NCBI GenBank assembly: GCA_949316495.1
Contig: OX439009.1
Span: 37,087,155-37,151,154, forward strand
Length of the DNA: 64,000 bases
Direction: 5' to 3'
DNA from: Amphiduros pacificus
Taxonomy: Eukaryota > Annelida > Polychaeta > Phyllodocida > Hesionidae
Shown here one piece after another: positions 10,778 to 21,372 of this stretch. Each line of letters begins with the position of its first letter. The stretch's first letter is position 1. Made by a program: the position numbers and the translations under genes. The notes beneath the pieces were generated by a model. That model made no database searches, was not told the DNA's origin, and saw only the letters and a program-made list of their open reading frames with translations.

Positions 10778-11359
10778 TTTCCAGGAGAGGTTACAGTCTC
10801 AGTTGGTTGCCGGCAACTGTGATGTTGGTTGAATGTCGCTCATTTTGGAAACTTTCGCCATAATTTAATAATGCAGATGCCATTCACCCTTTTATGGATT
10901 TATGAGTCATCACTGAATCTCAGAATTCCCTTCCAAAAGCACCTGTCAATTGGAACGATAGTTCTATCGTTATGTTAATTCGGACCAACATCACAGCTGT
11001 CTGACGCGCAATATCGTACACGCAATATCGTATTCCAACAGTTGTTACCGCCTGTATAGCCGGCAGTTTTTTAAGTGTAGTAAAAGGATTTATTTCAACA
11101 AATTTTGATTACAAGTACAATAAAGCAATTTGGTAGTACACCCTTTCAACTTTAATACATCAATATACACTACAAGGTTATTACAGTCTTCTGTCGATGC
11201 CCCATCAACACCTTATGACCAGAGACCATATTGCTGTATTGTAAGCAGTTCTGATAGATTTGCACCCTATTCTGACCACCATGGTTGTGCATGCCATAAT
11301 ACTGCCATAGGATGTCACACCCAGAGAGATTTCAAAGAGACCTGGATGGGTATATAACG
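10778..11359. other. No recognisable feature
   Basis: AT-rich sequence upstream of the envelope fossil and before the recognisable part of the Penelope-like element. It includes two close repeats of 'cgcaatatcgta' near 11010-11030. The part after ~11130 may be decayed 5' Penelope sequence, but I cannot show it. Confidence 0.3.
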
Positions 11360-12341
11360 TGTCATGTCCAGCAATTTTAATTTCAGCTGGCCTTTTGTGC
11401 ACATGACTCCTCTGACTGTAACCCATCTTTATTACACTCAAACCATATATCCAGGCCGATTAAGAAACCTCACAGTGATGGGGTATCTTGAGGAACAATT
11501 ATACCAACAACTTATTTCAGACAAAAGTGCAGAACTTTGTGACAAATTTAATATTGGAGACGATTTCTTGATGATTGCTTCCTCATCTGGGATAATGATG
11601 GTCCTCTCAACTACCTGACTGAGACTCTCAACTCTTTACATCCATAAATCCAATTCACACAGGATTCCAGCCCTGAAAAGGTACCATTTTTGGATGTCCT
11701 TGTTATCAAGAATGGAGAAAAGTTGACAACAGACATTTTTCATAAACCTTCAGATTCTAGAAATTATGTCCATTTCTCCTCACATCATCCTAGGCATACC
11801 AAAACGAACATTTCATATGGTTTGGTACTCTGCATAGTCCCCATTGTCAGTGACCAATCACTTAGAAAGAGACTCTAAGAACTGGAGTATGATCTGAAAA
11901 AAAGAGGTTATCCAGATGGCATAATTAAAACTGGTATTAGCAAAGCATCACAACAGGATAGAATGACCATTCTCAACATGTAAAAAATATCAATAATGGA
12001 AAGAATACACTGCCAATAGTCACCACAAACAATCCTCATAACACAAACCTCTTCAACATTGTCACCCACACAATAGGATCGCTGGAAATGGATAGCACAT
12101 TCAAATCATTACTCCCTGAATTAAAATTAATCAACAGCAAAAGACAAGCTACTAGTTTAGGCAGACTACTCAGCAGAGCCAAATTCGATGAAACTTACAA
12201 TACAGCTGGAAACATCTCAAAGTGTGGAGGAAAAAGATGTGGCACATGTAAAGTTATATTAGAGGGATCAGATTATAAACTCAAGCAAACAGGGGACATA
12301 CTAAAACCCAAAACTAATCTTGACTGCAGAGCCACATATAC

Positions 12342-13022
12342 TGTAGGATATAGATTACCTACCTATAGACTCTCAGGAATATATATAGACAATCATAGAC
12401 AATCACGATCTCTAGCAGAATATCATGCATAGTTATTGAGTGCCAGATTGCCCATCTACAGAGGTTACCAAGTGCAGGTTGACAGAGAGACGGTGGATGT
12501 GCGAGACCGTGGTACGCGTCAAGAGCAGGTTGCATACATTATGGATCCACTGTGTCACTGTACAGAATTAGATATGATCTCACCCTGTCAAGTACGGAAA
12601 ATGACCATATTTGATCATTTTCTGGGAAGAGACATGATCTCATCCTGACGCGTGGGTATAAATATCGTCACACACGACACATGGGCAGTTTGGACCAAGA
12701 AAAGCAAAGAGCCATGCCACGACACTCAGGACAAGCAGGGAGCAGGAGTGCGGGGACTCTCTGTCGCCCCCACACAGGAGTTACACGGATGACCACTCAG
12801 GCTGATCGCTCATTGCCATGCCATATGCTAACTCGGGGTTATATATATGTATATGTATTTATGTATATATACAATTTGTACCCCGAATAAAGATGACATT
12901 ATATCAGAGTCTGCAGTTCTCCTTGATCACCCGAGATAGGAGTAGGCACTTAGCATATTGGCCCGACCTCACAACAAGCGAGTATATCCCCAAGCCAGAG
13001 AGGTTGCAAAACCTTTCCAACA
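12342..13022 (+). mobile_element. Solo LTR 1 (LTR retrotransposon), plus orientation
   Basis: It starts TGTAGGATATAG and ends CCAACA, with the direct repeat ATAC on both sides (12338-12341 and 13023-13026). Inside are a TATA-like box (GGGTATAAATA near 12654) and a polyadenylation signal (CCCGAATAAAG near 12883), as expected of U3-R-U5. It is 681 bp long. The clade cannot be assigned because no internal coding part is present. Judging by divergence from its relatives it is not recent. Confidence 0.8.
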
Positions 13023-13026
13023 ATAC

Positions 13027-13580
13027 TGTTACGTATTAATGGTAGTACTGAGTGAGTGCAGGGGACATCCGTCGTTTGGGGTCGTGGATGGGGATCAGAT
13101 ACTCGATACTCGATACTATACTCGCTGGCTGTGAACGGGGCTCTTAACCTAGCTACCCTATCTACCTATGTGAGTTGGGAGGTAATAAGGACTGCAGACA
13201 CAGAGTATACAATGCACAAGGGTCTCCTTTATTCGGTGATGTATACACTAGTCTGGCTAGGTCGGCATGGCAAAGAGCGAGGCATATGAAATACCTGAAT
13301 GCATGATACTCACAAAGTCCTGAGCATCTGTGTGAGAGCTGCCTACGTGGCGTCTTCTCCTGCTTCGGGGCTGCGCATGTCTTGCCTGCGCATGTCTTGC
13401 CTGCGTAGCTGGGAGGATAACGTCATCTCTATTTGCGGCGAGTGGTGCATTGCATCAGCCTGCACTTGTTGGCCTCACGTAGCACTCAGTAACCCTTATC
13501 GTATCTTGCCAAAGATCGTGATTGTCTATGATTGTCTATATGTTTATAAGAGTCTGTAGGTAGGTAATCTATATCCTACA
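13027..13580 (-). mobile_element. Solo LTR 2, same family, opposite orientation
   Basis: Read on the minus strand it begins TGTAGGATATAG and ends GTAACA. It is flanked by ATAC at 13023-13026 and 13581-13584. Its first ~100 bp match LTR 1 closely and its second half (AATAAAG, ctgcagtccttattacc) matches LTR 3. It abuts LTR 1 with a single shared ATAC between them. Length 554 bp. Confidence 0.8.
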
Positions 13581-14136
13581 ATACAACCTATGCAATAAGA
13601 TGTCCTGGATGCCAACATGACTATATAGGTTCAACCAAACACCTGCGACATAGGGTTTCCCTTCACAAATCTCAGATATCAAATCCATCTTATCAAAATT
13701 GCCCAGTGTAAGGACATTTGTGAATTTGTGGCAAGGGGAACTTTAAAATATTTCCCTTTTTAAAAATACAAAAACAGGATCCCCATGTACTCCTCAGAAT
13801 AGAACACTCTTTAATTGACAATTATAAACCAGTGTTGAACAGTACTTCAAACTTGATAGCAATGGGATTACCCATATGTTAGTTTCTGCTACACCTGTAT
13901 ATTGTCCTCTTATTACAATTTCTTATATTTTACTTTATTTCATAATATATTTTAAGGATTTCCATTTTATATTTTTCACTCAATTTTTTTAAGCATTGCC
14001 TAGTTTAATCTCTTTAATGTATGTAGATAAGATATGATTATAAGAATGCCCAATATGATAGAGTTGTCAACAGCTTTTTGACACCCCTATACAGCAAGCA
14101 GACAAGCGCAATTAACTTTGTGTCTCTAATATTCTT

Positions 14137-14255
14137 GTTTATCAGCTTGTTTATCAGCTTATTGATCAGCTTGTTAATCTGCTTGTTAATCTGCTTGTTA
14201 ATCTGCTTGTTAATCTGCTTGTTAATCTGCTTGTTAATCTGCTTGTTTATCAGCT
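14137..14255 (+). repeat. 12-bp tandem array
   Basis: About nine copies of 'tgcttgttaatc' (early and late copies read 'agcttgtttatc'), lying in the 3' untranslated part of the Penelope-like element. Confidence 0.85.
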
Positions 14256-14317
14256 AGTACTACCACATACTTGTAATGATATATAAGTGAACACTTTCAA
14301 TGGTTTGTTAGTTAAGC

Positions 14318-14345
14318 CTGAAGAAGTCTCTTGAAGGACTGGAAC
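14318..14345 (+). ncRNA. Hammerhead-ribozyme-like core, decayed
   Basis: CTGAAGA (matching CUGANGA) is followed by AGTC, an 8-base loop and GACT (a possible stem II), then GGAAC where the ribozyme has GAAAC. Penelope-like elements are known to carry minimal hammerheads at their ends, and this lies just where one is expected. The core has a substitution and I see no convincing cleavage site, so it is probably inactive. Confidence 0.45.
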
Positions 14346-14375
14346 ATGTTGCAATAAAAGGTTTTAATAGCAGCT

Positions 14376-15093
14376 CCATGAGAAAATCAAAATTTTTCAA
14401 TCGGGGGGTGGACATGGTCAAAAATAGATATCCTTTAAATTTGGTACATGGCTAGATAACCTTCAGAAATGGTCAAATCCAAAGTATTTCAGCTGGCAGA
14501 TGTTCGTAACCATGGTAACCATCAATTCCTTATTAACAGGCTCTGGGGCTCAAAATGACACTTTTCTAACCTTATTTTTGGCCATATTTGACGTAGTCGT
14601 ACAGACAAATTACTCCCTATAGAGGTATTGTGATAATTACACTCTGCAATTGGTTCCTAGGTCTCTTCATTAAGATTTGAAAATTTTGACAATTCTAAAT
14701 ACTCTCTCTGTAAGAAGCTAACACAGTTGCCATGACAACAGTAAGTTTGTCCCAAGTCATTTTGTGGCCACTTTACAGTAATAATTAACACCCAAAAATC
14801 AAATTGATTTTTAAAATATTTCAATCAGCTTTAAAATAGGCCAAAATGAATAAATATAAGCAAAAAGAAAAATGCTAGATCCTGAACAAGGTCATGTCAA
14901 GGTCATTCAAAGGTCATCTGTTTTTCAAAAACTGCATTTTCATCAAAATTTGACATATTTGACCTCCATGATCTCAGTGACAAATAATATGAATGTACCA
15001 GCTTACTGGTGCATATTCTTAACCATAACCTACTCTTCAATGTCTGATTTCTAAATCAGTTGCTATTAACTATGTTAACTATGTTATGCTGTG
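14376..15093. other. No gene seen
   Basis: Non-coding. Three AGGTCA half-sites occur close together at about 14890-14917 (caaggtcatgtcaaggtcattcaaaggtca split over ~30 bp). This kind of low-grade repeat recurs at 48-51 kb. Confidence 0.3.
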
Positions 15094-15379
15094 GTAACCA
15101 GGTAATCAAAATACCTTGTTCTCAATTCAGTACAATTTTTCGAATTTTGATGATTTAGCATATATGGAGCCATATATATATACAAATATATATATTTATA
15201 TGTATTTTATGTATGTAACATAAGGGCATGACCTGAGTGTATCATTATAGATAATATAGTTTGTTCAATCAATGTCATTATAATGAGTAATTGCAATGCA
15301 AAACATTGCAAAAATCATCAAAATTCGAAAAATTGTAATAAGGTATTTTGAGAAAAAGGTATTTTGATTACCTGGTTAC
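15094..15379. mobile_element. MITE-like element with two pairs of inverted repeats
   Basis: An outer 24-bp pair (15094-15117 and 15356-15379, starting GTAACCAGGTAATCAAAA) is perfectly inverted. An inner 25-bp pair (15132-15156 and 15312-15336, centred on AATTTTTCGAATTTTG) is also perfect. The loop is AT-rich (tatatata). No ORF. Perfect arms suggest a fairly young insertion or a maintained hairpin. Confidence 0.75.
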
Positions 15380-15761
15380 TCATTAAAAACAGGGTCATCT
15401 GAATTAAATAGCATTTGTCAACTACCTGTGCCATTTTTCACCATCCAGCATCTCTCGGATTTCACTCAGCTATATTTAGATTTGGTGTTAGGCGAAATCT
15501 CGATATTCCGGAAATAACACAACTATGCTTAAACTTAGATTAGAATTACAGTCTGGGACCACTCTCCTATGCTGGAATATGAAGAGTGGAAATGAAAACG
15601 TAACTGGTATTTACAGTACAGCAATTCTCTCCTGCCTTTTTGAAAACGTTCCATTTTGGCAAAAATAAAGCAGTACACCACTAAATTGTCACCAGAGGGC
15701 ACTTACCACCAAATCTGTCACCAGAGGGCACTTACCACCATCAACCATAAACTGCCTTTAA

Positions 15762-16302
15762 GGTCTATAATCCACAATCAGTCTGAAGCATCTGGGGAGA
15801 ACTTCGTGTGGTCTCGTATATTTCCGTAACTGCCTTCGGCTCTGGAGGATTCCAGGATGAGAGTGAGGCTATGACGCCAGTGGGGGGTATTTCCCATTCA
15901 GCACACATGGCGGACAAACCAAACGATAACAGAGGCAGGTGGTCTTCTCTGTCATATATTGTTAAAATGTTAATATAATGTCATAATTATGCAACATCCT
16001 GCTAGCAAAGTATATAAACTCTAACTGTCAATGAATTCAGACTGAATATTATGCAACTTTCTTCAATTGATAAGAAATGTTCTCCAACCATCGGCAAAGC
16101 CCAGATAGGTGATATAAGTCGCCAGCTGCAAAAACTGAGTCGAAACTACCGTTAAAACGGGTTCAATTTAAATAATAAAAAAATAAGACTAGCTGGTTAA
16201 GTTTACTTTTTCTGTGCTAAATTAACAAATAACATTACTTTGAACACATTTAAGGCAAAAAAACATAAGTCTGTCCCAGTTTTTCATTGTGGATTATAGA
16301 CC
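15762..16302. mobile_element. 541-bp MITE with TTAA target duplication
   Basis: Terminal inverted repeats GGTCTATAATCCACAAT (15762-15778) and its complement (16286-16302) are perfect. TTAA lies directly outside on both ends (15758-15761 and 16303-16306). A TTAA duplication is typical of piggyBac and Kolobok transposons, so this is a non-autonomous member of one of them. No coding capacity. Confidence 0.8.
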
Positions 16303-16306
16303 TTAA

Positions 16307-17220
16307 GCAAGGCTGGTTAGATAGTGCCGAATGTAATTGGAGACTATTTCATGTGGTGGCTGGCAAATTTATATGCATCAGATATCAAATACATCATTTT
16401 CGTTCAATTTACTGAAGGTGTTTGTTTTCATTCTTAGGAGGCTCTTCAGGTATAAATAAGAAGGTAAGAGGTGATTACCTTAATGGCTTGACCATCTTAT
16501 TATCCTCATCTCATCAAGCCCCCCCCCCACTTTGTGGGTCATTTCAGCGTCCTTCTCACAGGGTCCGAACGTGTCTGCCCCACCCTGCTCATTTCCTAGT
16601 GCCACAAGCATGAATCTCAGGTCATAAGGGAAGGGACATAATGATATATTGAATGTCTTTAATGTCATCCAATAGTAGCTGAATAGATGTTCTCAATTAA
16701 GCATTTATCATCAAAAGTATTCATTTAACGTGCGGATAATTAAATAACACTGAATAAAGTTGAGGATTATTTGTGGCATGTAGTGGTCGTCATATTTATT
16801 TCCATCAGGTTTTGATCGGATCATTTTCCTAATTTATATAAGCTGTTTGTCTTCATTTTAATCCGATTCTGAACATATCTTTCAGTGGTATTCAAAGCTG
16901 AAATAGCACACAGCTATATTCATATTTGTACATGTCAGTATTATTAAAAACACAAAACTATTTAGAAAGTATTTTAAAATCTAAATCTTTATTCAAATTG
17001 CATGTTTGAGATATTCTCAATTACAAACAAAAATAACCTATCTGTATCAGGGATTGATCTAGCAAAGCTTAAACCCAACAACAATCAGAATGGTAAACAC
17101 ACCAATGCGTCGTGAAGATCTCAAACATCATGAATTATAACAGAACAAAATAAAGTAAAACGACTTGATGTTCTATCAGAAATCTCTTTGAAAAGTTAAA
17201 ATGTTTGTCTTAGGATCTTG
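16307..17220. other. No feature supported
   Basis: AT-rich spacer with a C9 run at 16520. The two overlapping ORFs of ~62 codons on opposite strands at 16.42-16.67 kb have no recognisable content. Confidence 0.35.
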
Positions 17221-17380
17221 TTTTGTCTGTTTGGGGTTTTACATCACTTTTTACATTATTTCAATCATTTCATAATGAGACCTACCTGTAGCAGATATAG
17301 TGCTGCCTCAGTGAATTGTCATGTCGAAGGTCCTTGACATGATGACCCACCCGGTCACAGATTTACAAGGACAGGCACAG
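17221..17380 (-). repeat. tRNA-derived SINE, tail half
   Basis: It matches the 3' half of the full SINE at 20181-20501 (gtttggggttttacatcact..., ..gagacctacctgtagcagatatagtgctgcctca...). It stops at 'ggcac' where a GGGCCCGATTTTTGAAAC repeat begins. Confidence 0.85.
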
Positions 17381-17530
17381 GGCCCGATTTTTGAAACAAT
17401 CTCAAGCAAGAAAATGTAAGCAAGAACTTGAAATCTGATATTTACTTACGTAAGTATGGTCTTCAAATCTGAGATCATCCGATTTTTGTAACAAGTTTGG
17501 GACTGATCTGACGTAAGCACAAAATAGCAC
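17381..17530. repeat. GGGCCCGATTTTTGAAAC repeat, copy 1
   Basis: It starts GGGCCCGATTTTTGAAAC and contains 'aatctcaagcaagaaa' and 'caagaacttgaaatct'. The reverse complement of the same sequence is at 21075-21295. Both copies have the GGGCCC end facing a SINE. Confidence 0.6.
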
Positions 17531-17611
17531 TTCTCATCCTGAACCGCATCAGTTTTGTTTCGTTGATTTTTACAAAGTTATGCTCTAAATATGCCCATTT
17601 TGTGTTCCTAT

Positions 17612-18374
17612 TGTAAGATATAGATTACCTACCCATAGACTCTCAAGAATATATATAGACAATCATGGACCATCACGGTCTCTGGCAGAACATCATGCAT
17701 AGATATTGTATGCCGCGTGAAGTCAACAAGTGCAGGTTGATGCATTGCCTTAACCACCGGACCTGGAGATGACTCACCGGGCATAAGAGATGACGTGATT
17801 CCCCCAGACGAGCCCATGTGAAACCCCGTGTCGCAAAAGGAAGCCACAAAAGGAAGCCACGTAGGCAAGACGAGTCCATGTGAAACTCGCAAAAGGAAGC
17901 CATGCAAGCAAACCCCACACACACGATGCTCAACGATCCTTTAAAAGGGCCCCGCAACTGTTGGACGGTGGAGACCAGAATTCGGAGACCGGAGACCAGA
18001 ATTCGGAGACCGGAGAGCAGAGTTCCAGCGTACACTTGCCTCGAAAGATCCACGACTCTCAGCATCGTGACCGCATAGACTTGGGTGTTTTATGTATTCT
18101 CAGGACTCTATAAGTATCATGCATTTGGGTAGTTCATATGCCTCGCTCATTGCCATGCCGGCCTAGCCAGACAAGGATTCACAGCACCGAATAAAGGTAA
18201 CTATTGTGCAGTGTATATCCTGTGTCTGCAGTCCTTATTACCTCACACTTCATATGGGTAGATAGGGTTGCTAGGTTCCGTGCCCCGCCTCACAGCCAGC
18301 GAGTAGAATAAAGTAGAGTATCGATCCCCGGTCCACGTCCCCCAACGACGGATACTCACAAACCATGGGTAACA
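17612..18374 (+). mobile_element. Solo LTR 3, same family
   Basis: It starts TGTAAGATATAGATTACCTA and ends GGGTAACA, and is flanked by CTAT on both sides (17608-17611 and 18375-18378). It carries a TATA-like CTCTATAAG near 18107, the block 'cctcgctcattgccatgcc' and a CACCGAATAAAGG polyadenylation signal. All of these are shared with LTRs 1 and 2. Length 763 bp. The long ORFs inside are chance. Confidence 0.8.
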
Positions 18375-18378
18375 CTAT

Positions 18379-19560
18379 AACATTTATTTTGTGTAAAATA
18401 CTATTTCTTGACAAAAATACCTTCATAGTTTGCCCAAATCACTGAATTAGGAGTTTGTTTACATTGCTCCTATATTTGACCCCTCTGAACTCGTTACAAT
18501 GGGGCTTTGACAGGATTTACATTGTAACGTCATGAGGCCACAAGGGGCAGTTTGTAACCTTTTTTCCGGTGTTCTGGGTACCTCTATGACGTCAAGATGC
18601 AATATTGTCCCTTTTTAACCCATTTTGGTTTGCAAGAAAACATTTTTGAAAACATTTGCAGCTGTTTTCATCTCATTATGTGTTTTTCCCTTAAGCCAAC
18701 ATACCTAACAAAAAGAGGAAAGTCTCAGGTAAGGGTACCAGCGGTAGAGATTCAAAATATGAGCTGGCGTCCTGCTGGGAACACTTGCTTGCTGAGATTA
18801 GAACTCAGATTAGTAGGGTGTGTGGTCAATTTCAAATGTCAAAAATAGTGGGCAAATCACTGAACACACATCTGAGCATTATTACTACACATGTTTCTTT
18901 AATCAAATTGTGGTTTTATTTGACAATTTAAATAAAGATTGTAATATTTGAACTTATTTCAAATATGGAAATTCTAATTCTTTATTGTTAATAGTGCTTA
19001 AACAATTGTGAAACTAGAGAACTATTTTAGAGACATTGACACCATTTCCATGAGGTGATCTTTGCACATATGAGTACATGCATTGTTGGCTGATCTCACG
19101 GGACAATAGAAATGCACATACAGGTGACATGTGACCTGTTGATTTCCATCCTGTCAGTGACTGATATGGTCAAATATTGACAACTCCACATTTTGAAGAT
19201 CTTGAATATTGTTTTGGAATATAAAATATACCAATCTGATTGAATGTATTTAAGAATGAGCATTGTTTGCAGGTATGTTTAAAGGGTTGATGAATTGTAA
19301 CACCTTGGATAGGCACAGTCCATGTTTATTTTTAAATTTGGATCCAAATTAAATGTTGAGTGAGCAATCTTGCCATGAGAAAAGGTCAAAGCATATCATC
19401 AGACCTGTGAGACACATGATAGTGCTGAAACACTTGGAACTATTGCATTGCACTGGATATATTCATAGATGCTCAAGGTTGGCCCCTCATGATCAACTTA
19501 CTCGAAGTTTAAAGTCTATGATAAAATCTTGAAATTGGATCCATGTTATAATTCTTTTTT
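18379..19560. other. No gene seen
   Basis: AT-rich spacer. I find no domain, clear repeat or RNA gene. Confidence 0.3.
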
Positions 19561-19892
19561 TGTCTGAACTAAAATAAAATTGGAATATGAAGATTTCATA
19601 TTTTTGTTCTGCATAAAGCTACTATTTATTATATTTCTATGTTGGCAAAAAACATTATTCATATTGTCTGCAAAATAAAATAATAAAACTTATATTCTTC
19701 TGATATGCAAATTACTCAATAAGAACTCCAATATAAAGATTTCTTTTTTTTTCTTTGGTATGAAGTCATTTTTATTATTATATATTCATCTGCATTTGCA
19801 ATAGACAAATCAATTTATGTTTTCTAATGAACATATCACTCAAAAATAACCCCAATATTAAGATTTCACCTTCAGCATGAAAATAATACTTT

Positions 19893-19968
19893 TCCCAACC
19901 AGGATTTGAACCCTGGATCTTTAGCATAGAAGACAGACATCTTAACCACTGAGCCATGTATCACCCTG
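19893..19968 (-). repeat. tRNA-like SINE head or tRNA relic
   Basis: On the minus strand TGGCTCAGTGGTTAAGA resembles box A, and GGGTTCAAATCC resembles box B at tRNA spacing. The acceptor stem does not pair convincingly and the flanks recur near 19576, 19845 and 20085 ('..aat.t.aagatttc..'). It is therefore more likely the promoter part of an old SINE than a working tRNA. Confidence 0.5.
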
Positions 19969-20123
19969 TGTCAGTACTGTAGAAAACTTGGAGTCACAGC
20001 ATTGTTTGAAAATTGAAATTGTTCCATTTCCAATTGTTCCAGGAAAAAAATACATTTTTAGTGTTCTGACTTTCATTTTGCTCTAAAAAGATCCCAACAT
20101 GAAGATTTCACCTTTGTTTATTG

Positions 20124-20180
20124 TATCGAACCCCAGACCTTCAGCATTGGAGACATGTCTTACCAACTGAGCCATGTTGA
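20124..20180 (-). repeat. Second tRNA-like relic, used as a SINE target
   Basis: The minus strand reads CATGGCTCAGTTGGTAAGAC ... GGGGTTCGATAC, with box A and box B similarity. It is a diverged partner of the relic at 19.9 kb. The full SINE is inserted at its 5' end, duplicating 14 bp of it. Confidence 0.5.
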
Positions 20181-20501
20181 TTTTTTGTTTGTTTGTTTGG
20201 GGTTTTACATCACTTTCAACATTATTTCAGTCATTTCGTGATGAGACCTACTTGTAGCAGATATAGTGCTGCCTCACTGAATTGTCATGTCGCAGGTCCT
20301 TGACATGACAACCCACCCGGTCACAGATTTACAAGGACAACGGGTTAACCCTTTAGGCACGGACCTCAGCTCATATGGGAAATTGTGTCATGAGTTCAAT
20401 CTCGACATGGCCGGGGATCGAACCCACAACCTTTGGATCACCACAGAGGAACTGGTGCTAATAAGCTGGCGCTCTAACCAACTGCGCCACGGGCCGTGGC
20501 C
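20181..20501 (-). repeat. Full-length tRNA-derived SINE with 14-bp target duplication
   Basis: On the minus strand it begins GGCCACGGCCCGTGGCGCAG. Box A is TGGCGCAGTTGGTTAGAGCG and box B is GGGTTCGATCCCC. A conserved body follows, and the end is GATGTAAAACCCCAAACAAA followed by an A/C-rich tail. The 14-bp sequence CTGAGCCATGTTGA lies on both sides (20167-20180 and 20502-20515), which fixes the boundaries at 321 bp. Partial relatives in this window lie at 17.2, 21.3, 29.1, 49.0 and 50.8 kb. Confidence 0.9.
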
Positions 20502-20515
20502 CTGAGCCATGTTGA

Positions 20516-21074
20516 ATAATATGATATGACCTTCTCACTGATACATCACACAAATAGTCAACATCTTTATCACTTTGTCAAGTTATTTTATAAAGGGATA
20601 TTCAGTTATTTCACACAACAGCCTTAGTTAAATTTGTAGAGTAAAATATTCCAAAAATATGTTTGTCTAAGATGATATCAATAGTAATGCAAATAGATCA
20701 AAAGAAACAGATATCTATAACTCATCTCTTATTTAAATCTAACCATTTTCTAGTTGATTCTCTGTAGGTAGGTATATAAGGTTAGCATGTAGTTATTTAT
20801 ATTGAATATTAGGTGTGTCATATAATGGCCATACACATTTTATGTATTTAATCGAACTCATAAAACAGAGAATTGTAATAAGCCAAAGAAAATAAGTTAC
20901 TGGAGTGGTGCAGATTTTTCTGGAGAAGTCAATTGGAAAGTAGTCCGGTAGGATATTAGTTTCATAGGGAGTTAATATGTTGATATGTACTCACTGAGTT
21001 CACTCATAACAGAAATCAAGATGGCCGAATGTTGGTTGGGAAAGTGCTTGATTCCTCTTAAGGGGAGTACACGT
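20516..21074. other. No feature supported
   Basis: AT-rich spacer without recognisable genes or repeats. Confidence 0.3.
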
Positions 21075-21295
21075 CATGTTTTTCAATTTTCGATGCAAAA
21101 TGTTAGCAAGAAAAACTGCATCCAAGCAAGCTGTAGGCCTTGCTTGAGATCTATGCACAAACTTGAAATGTGAACAAAAGATTCTTGCTTGAAAATGTTT
21201 CAAAAAACGGATCTGAGCATGACTTAAGATGTAAGTACAGACTTGAAATGTAAGAACAAATTTCTTGCTGGAGATTGTTTCAAAAATCGGGCCCA
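21075..21295. repeat. GGGCCCGATTTTTGAAAC repeat, copy 2 (inverted), with internal duplication
   Basis: It is the reverse complement of the repeat at 17.38 kb and ends AAAAATCGGGCCC. The block 'cttgct..a.a.tgtttcaaaaa.cgg' occurs twice about 80 bp apart (near 21184 and 21263). Confidence 0.6.
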
Positions 21296-21372
21296 GGCCT
21301 CGGTGAAATTTGTGAAATTGCATCATGAACTTGCGCTGGAACCAACTACGCCAAGGCCCGTGGCCCAATCTT
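21296..21372 (-). repeat. tRNA-derived SINE, head half
   Basis: On the minus strand GGCCACGGGCCTTGGCGTAG is the SINE start, followed by a deleted middle and 'ttcatgatgcaatttcac'. It lies directly beside the GGGCCC repeat and corresponds to the SINE half missing from 17.2 kb. Confidence 0.65.

Larger units (their letters stand above)
11360..14375 (+). mobile_element. Penelope-like retroelement (RT + linker + GIY-YIG), interrupted
   Basis: Several blocks appear in the Penelope order. A YLEEQLYQQL helix is followed by the RT active-site segment FLDDCFLIWDN near 11565 and then LNSLHP. The block MDVLVIKNGEKLTTDIFHKP..HHPRHTKTNISYGL follows at 11690-11829. A linker Cys motif (KCGGKRCGTCKVI) sits near 12220. 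After an interruption comes the GIY-YIG endonuclease start (YAIRCPGCQHDYIGSTKHLRHRVSLH) at about 13590-13670. The 3' end is a hammerhead-like tail. Several stops and frame changes show it is dead. Two solo LTRs split it between linker and endonuclease. The frame is intact on either side of that insertion, so the insertions came early relative to decay there, or the region was spared by chance. GIY-YIG-bearing Penelope elements are common in molluscs. Confidence 0.8.

Noticed and set aside
17673-18065. 130-codon minus-strand ORF and overlapping frames
   Set aside because: Lies inside solo LTR 3; no protein similarity seen.
19893-19968. Functional tRNA gene
   Set aside because: Boxes A and B are present, but the acceptor stem does not pair and the flanks recur as a diverged repeat, so it is more likely a SINE relic.
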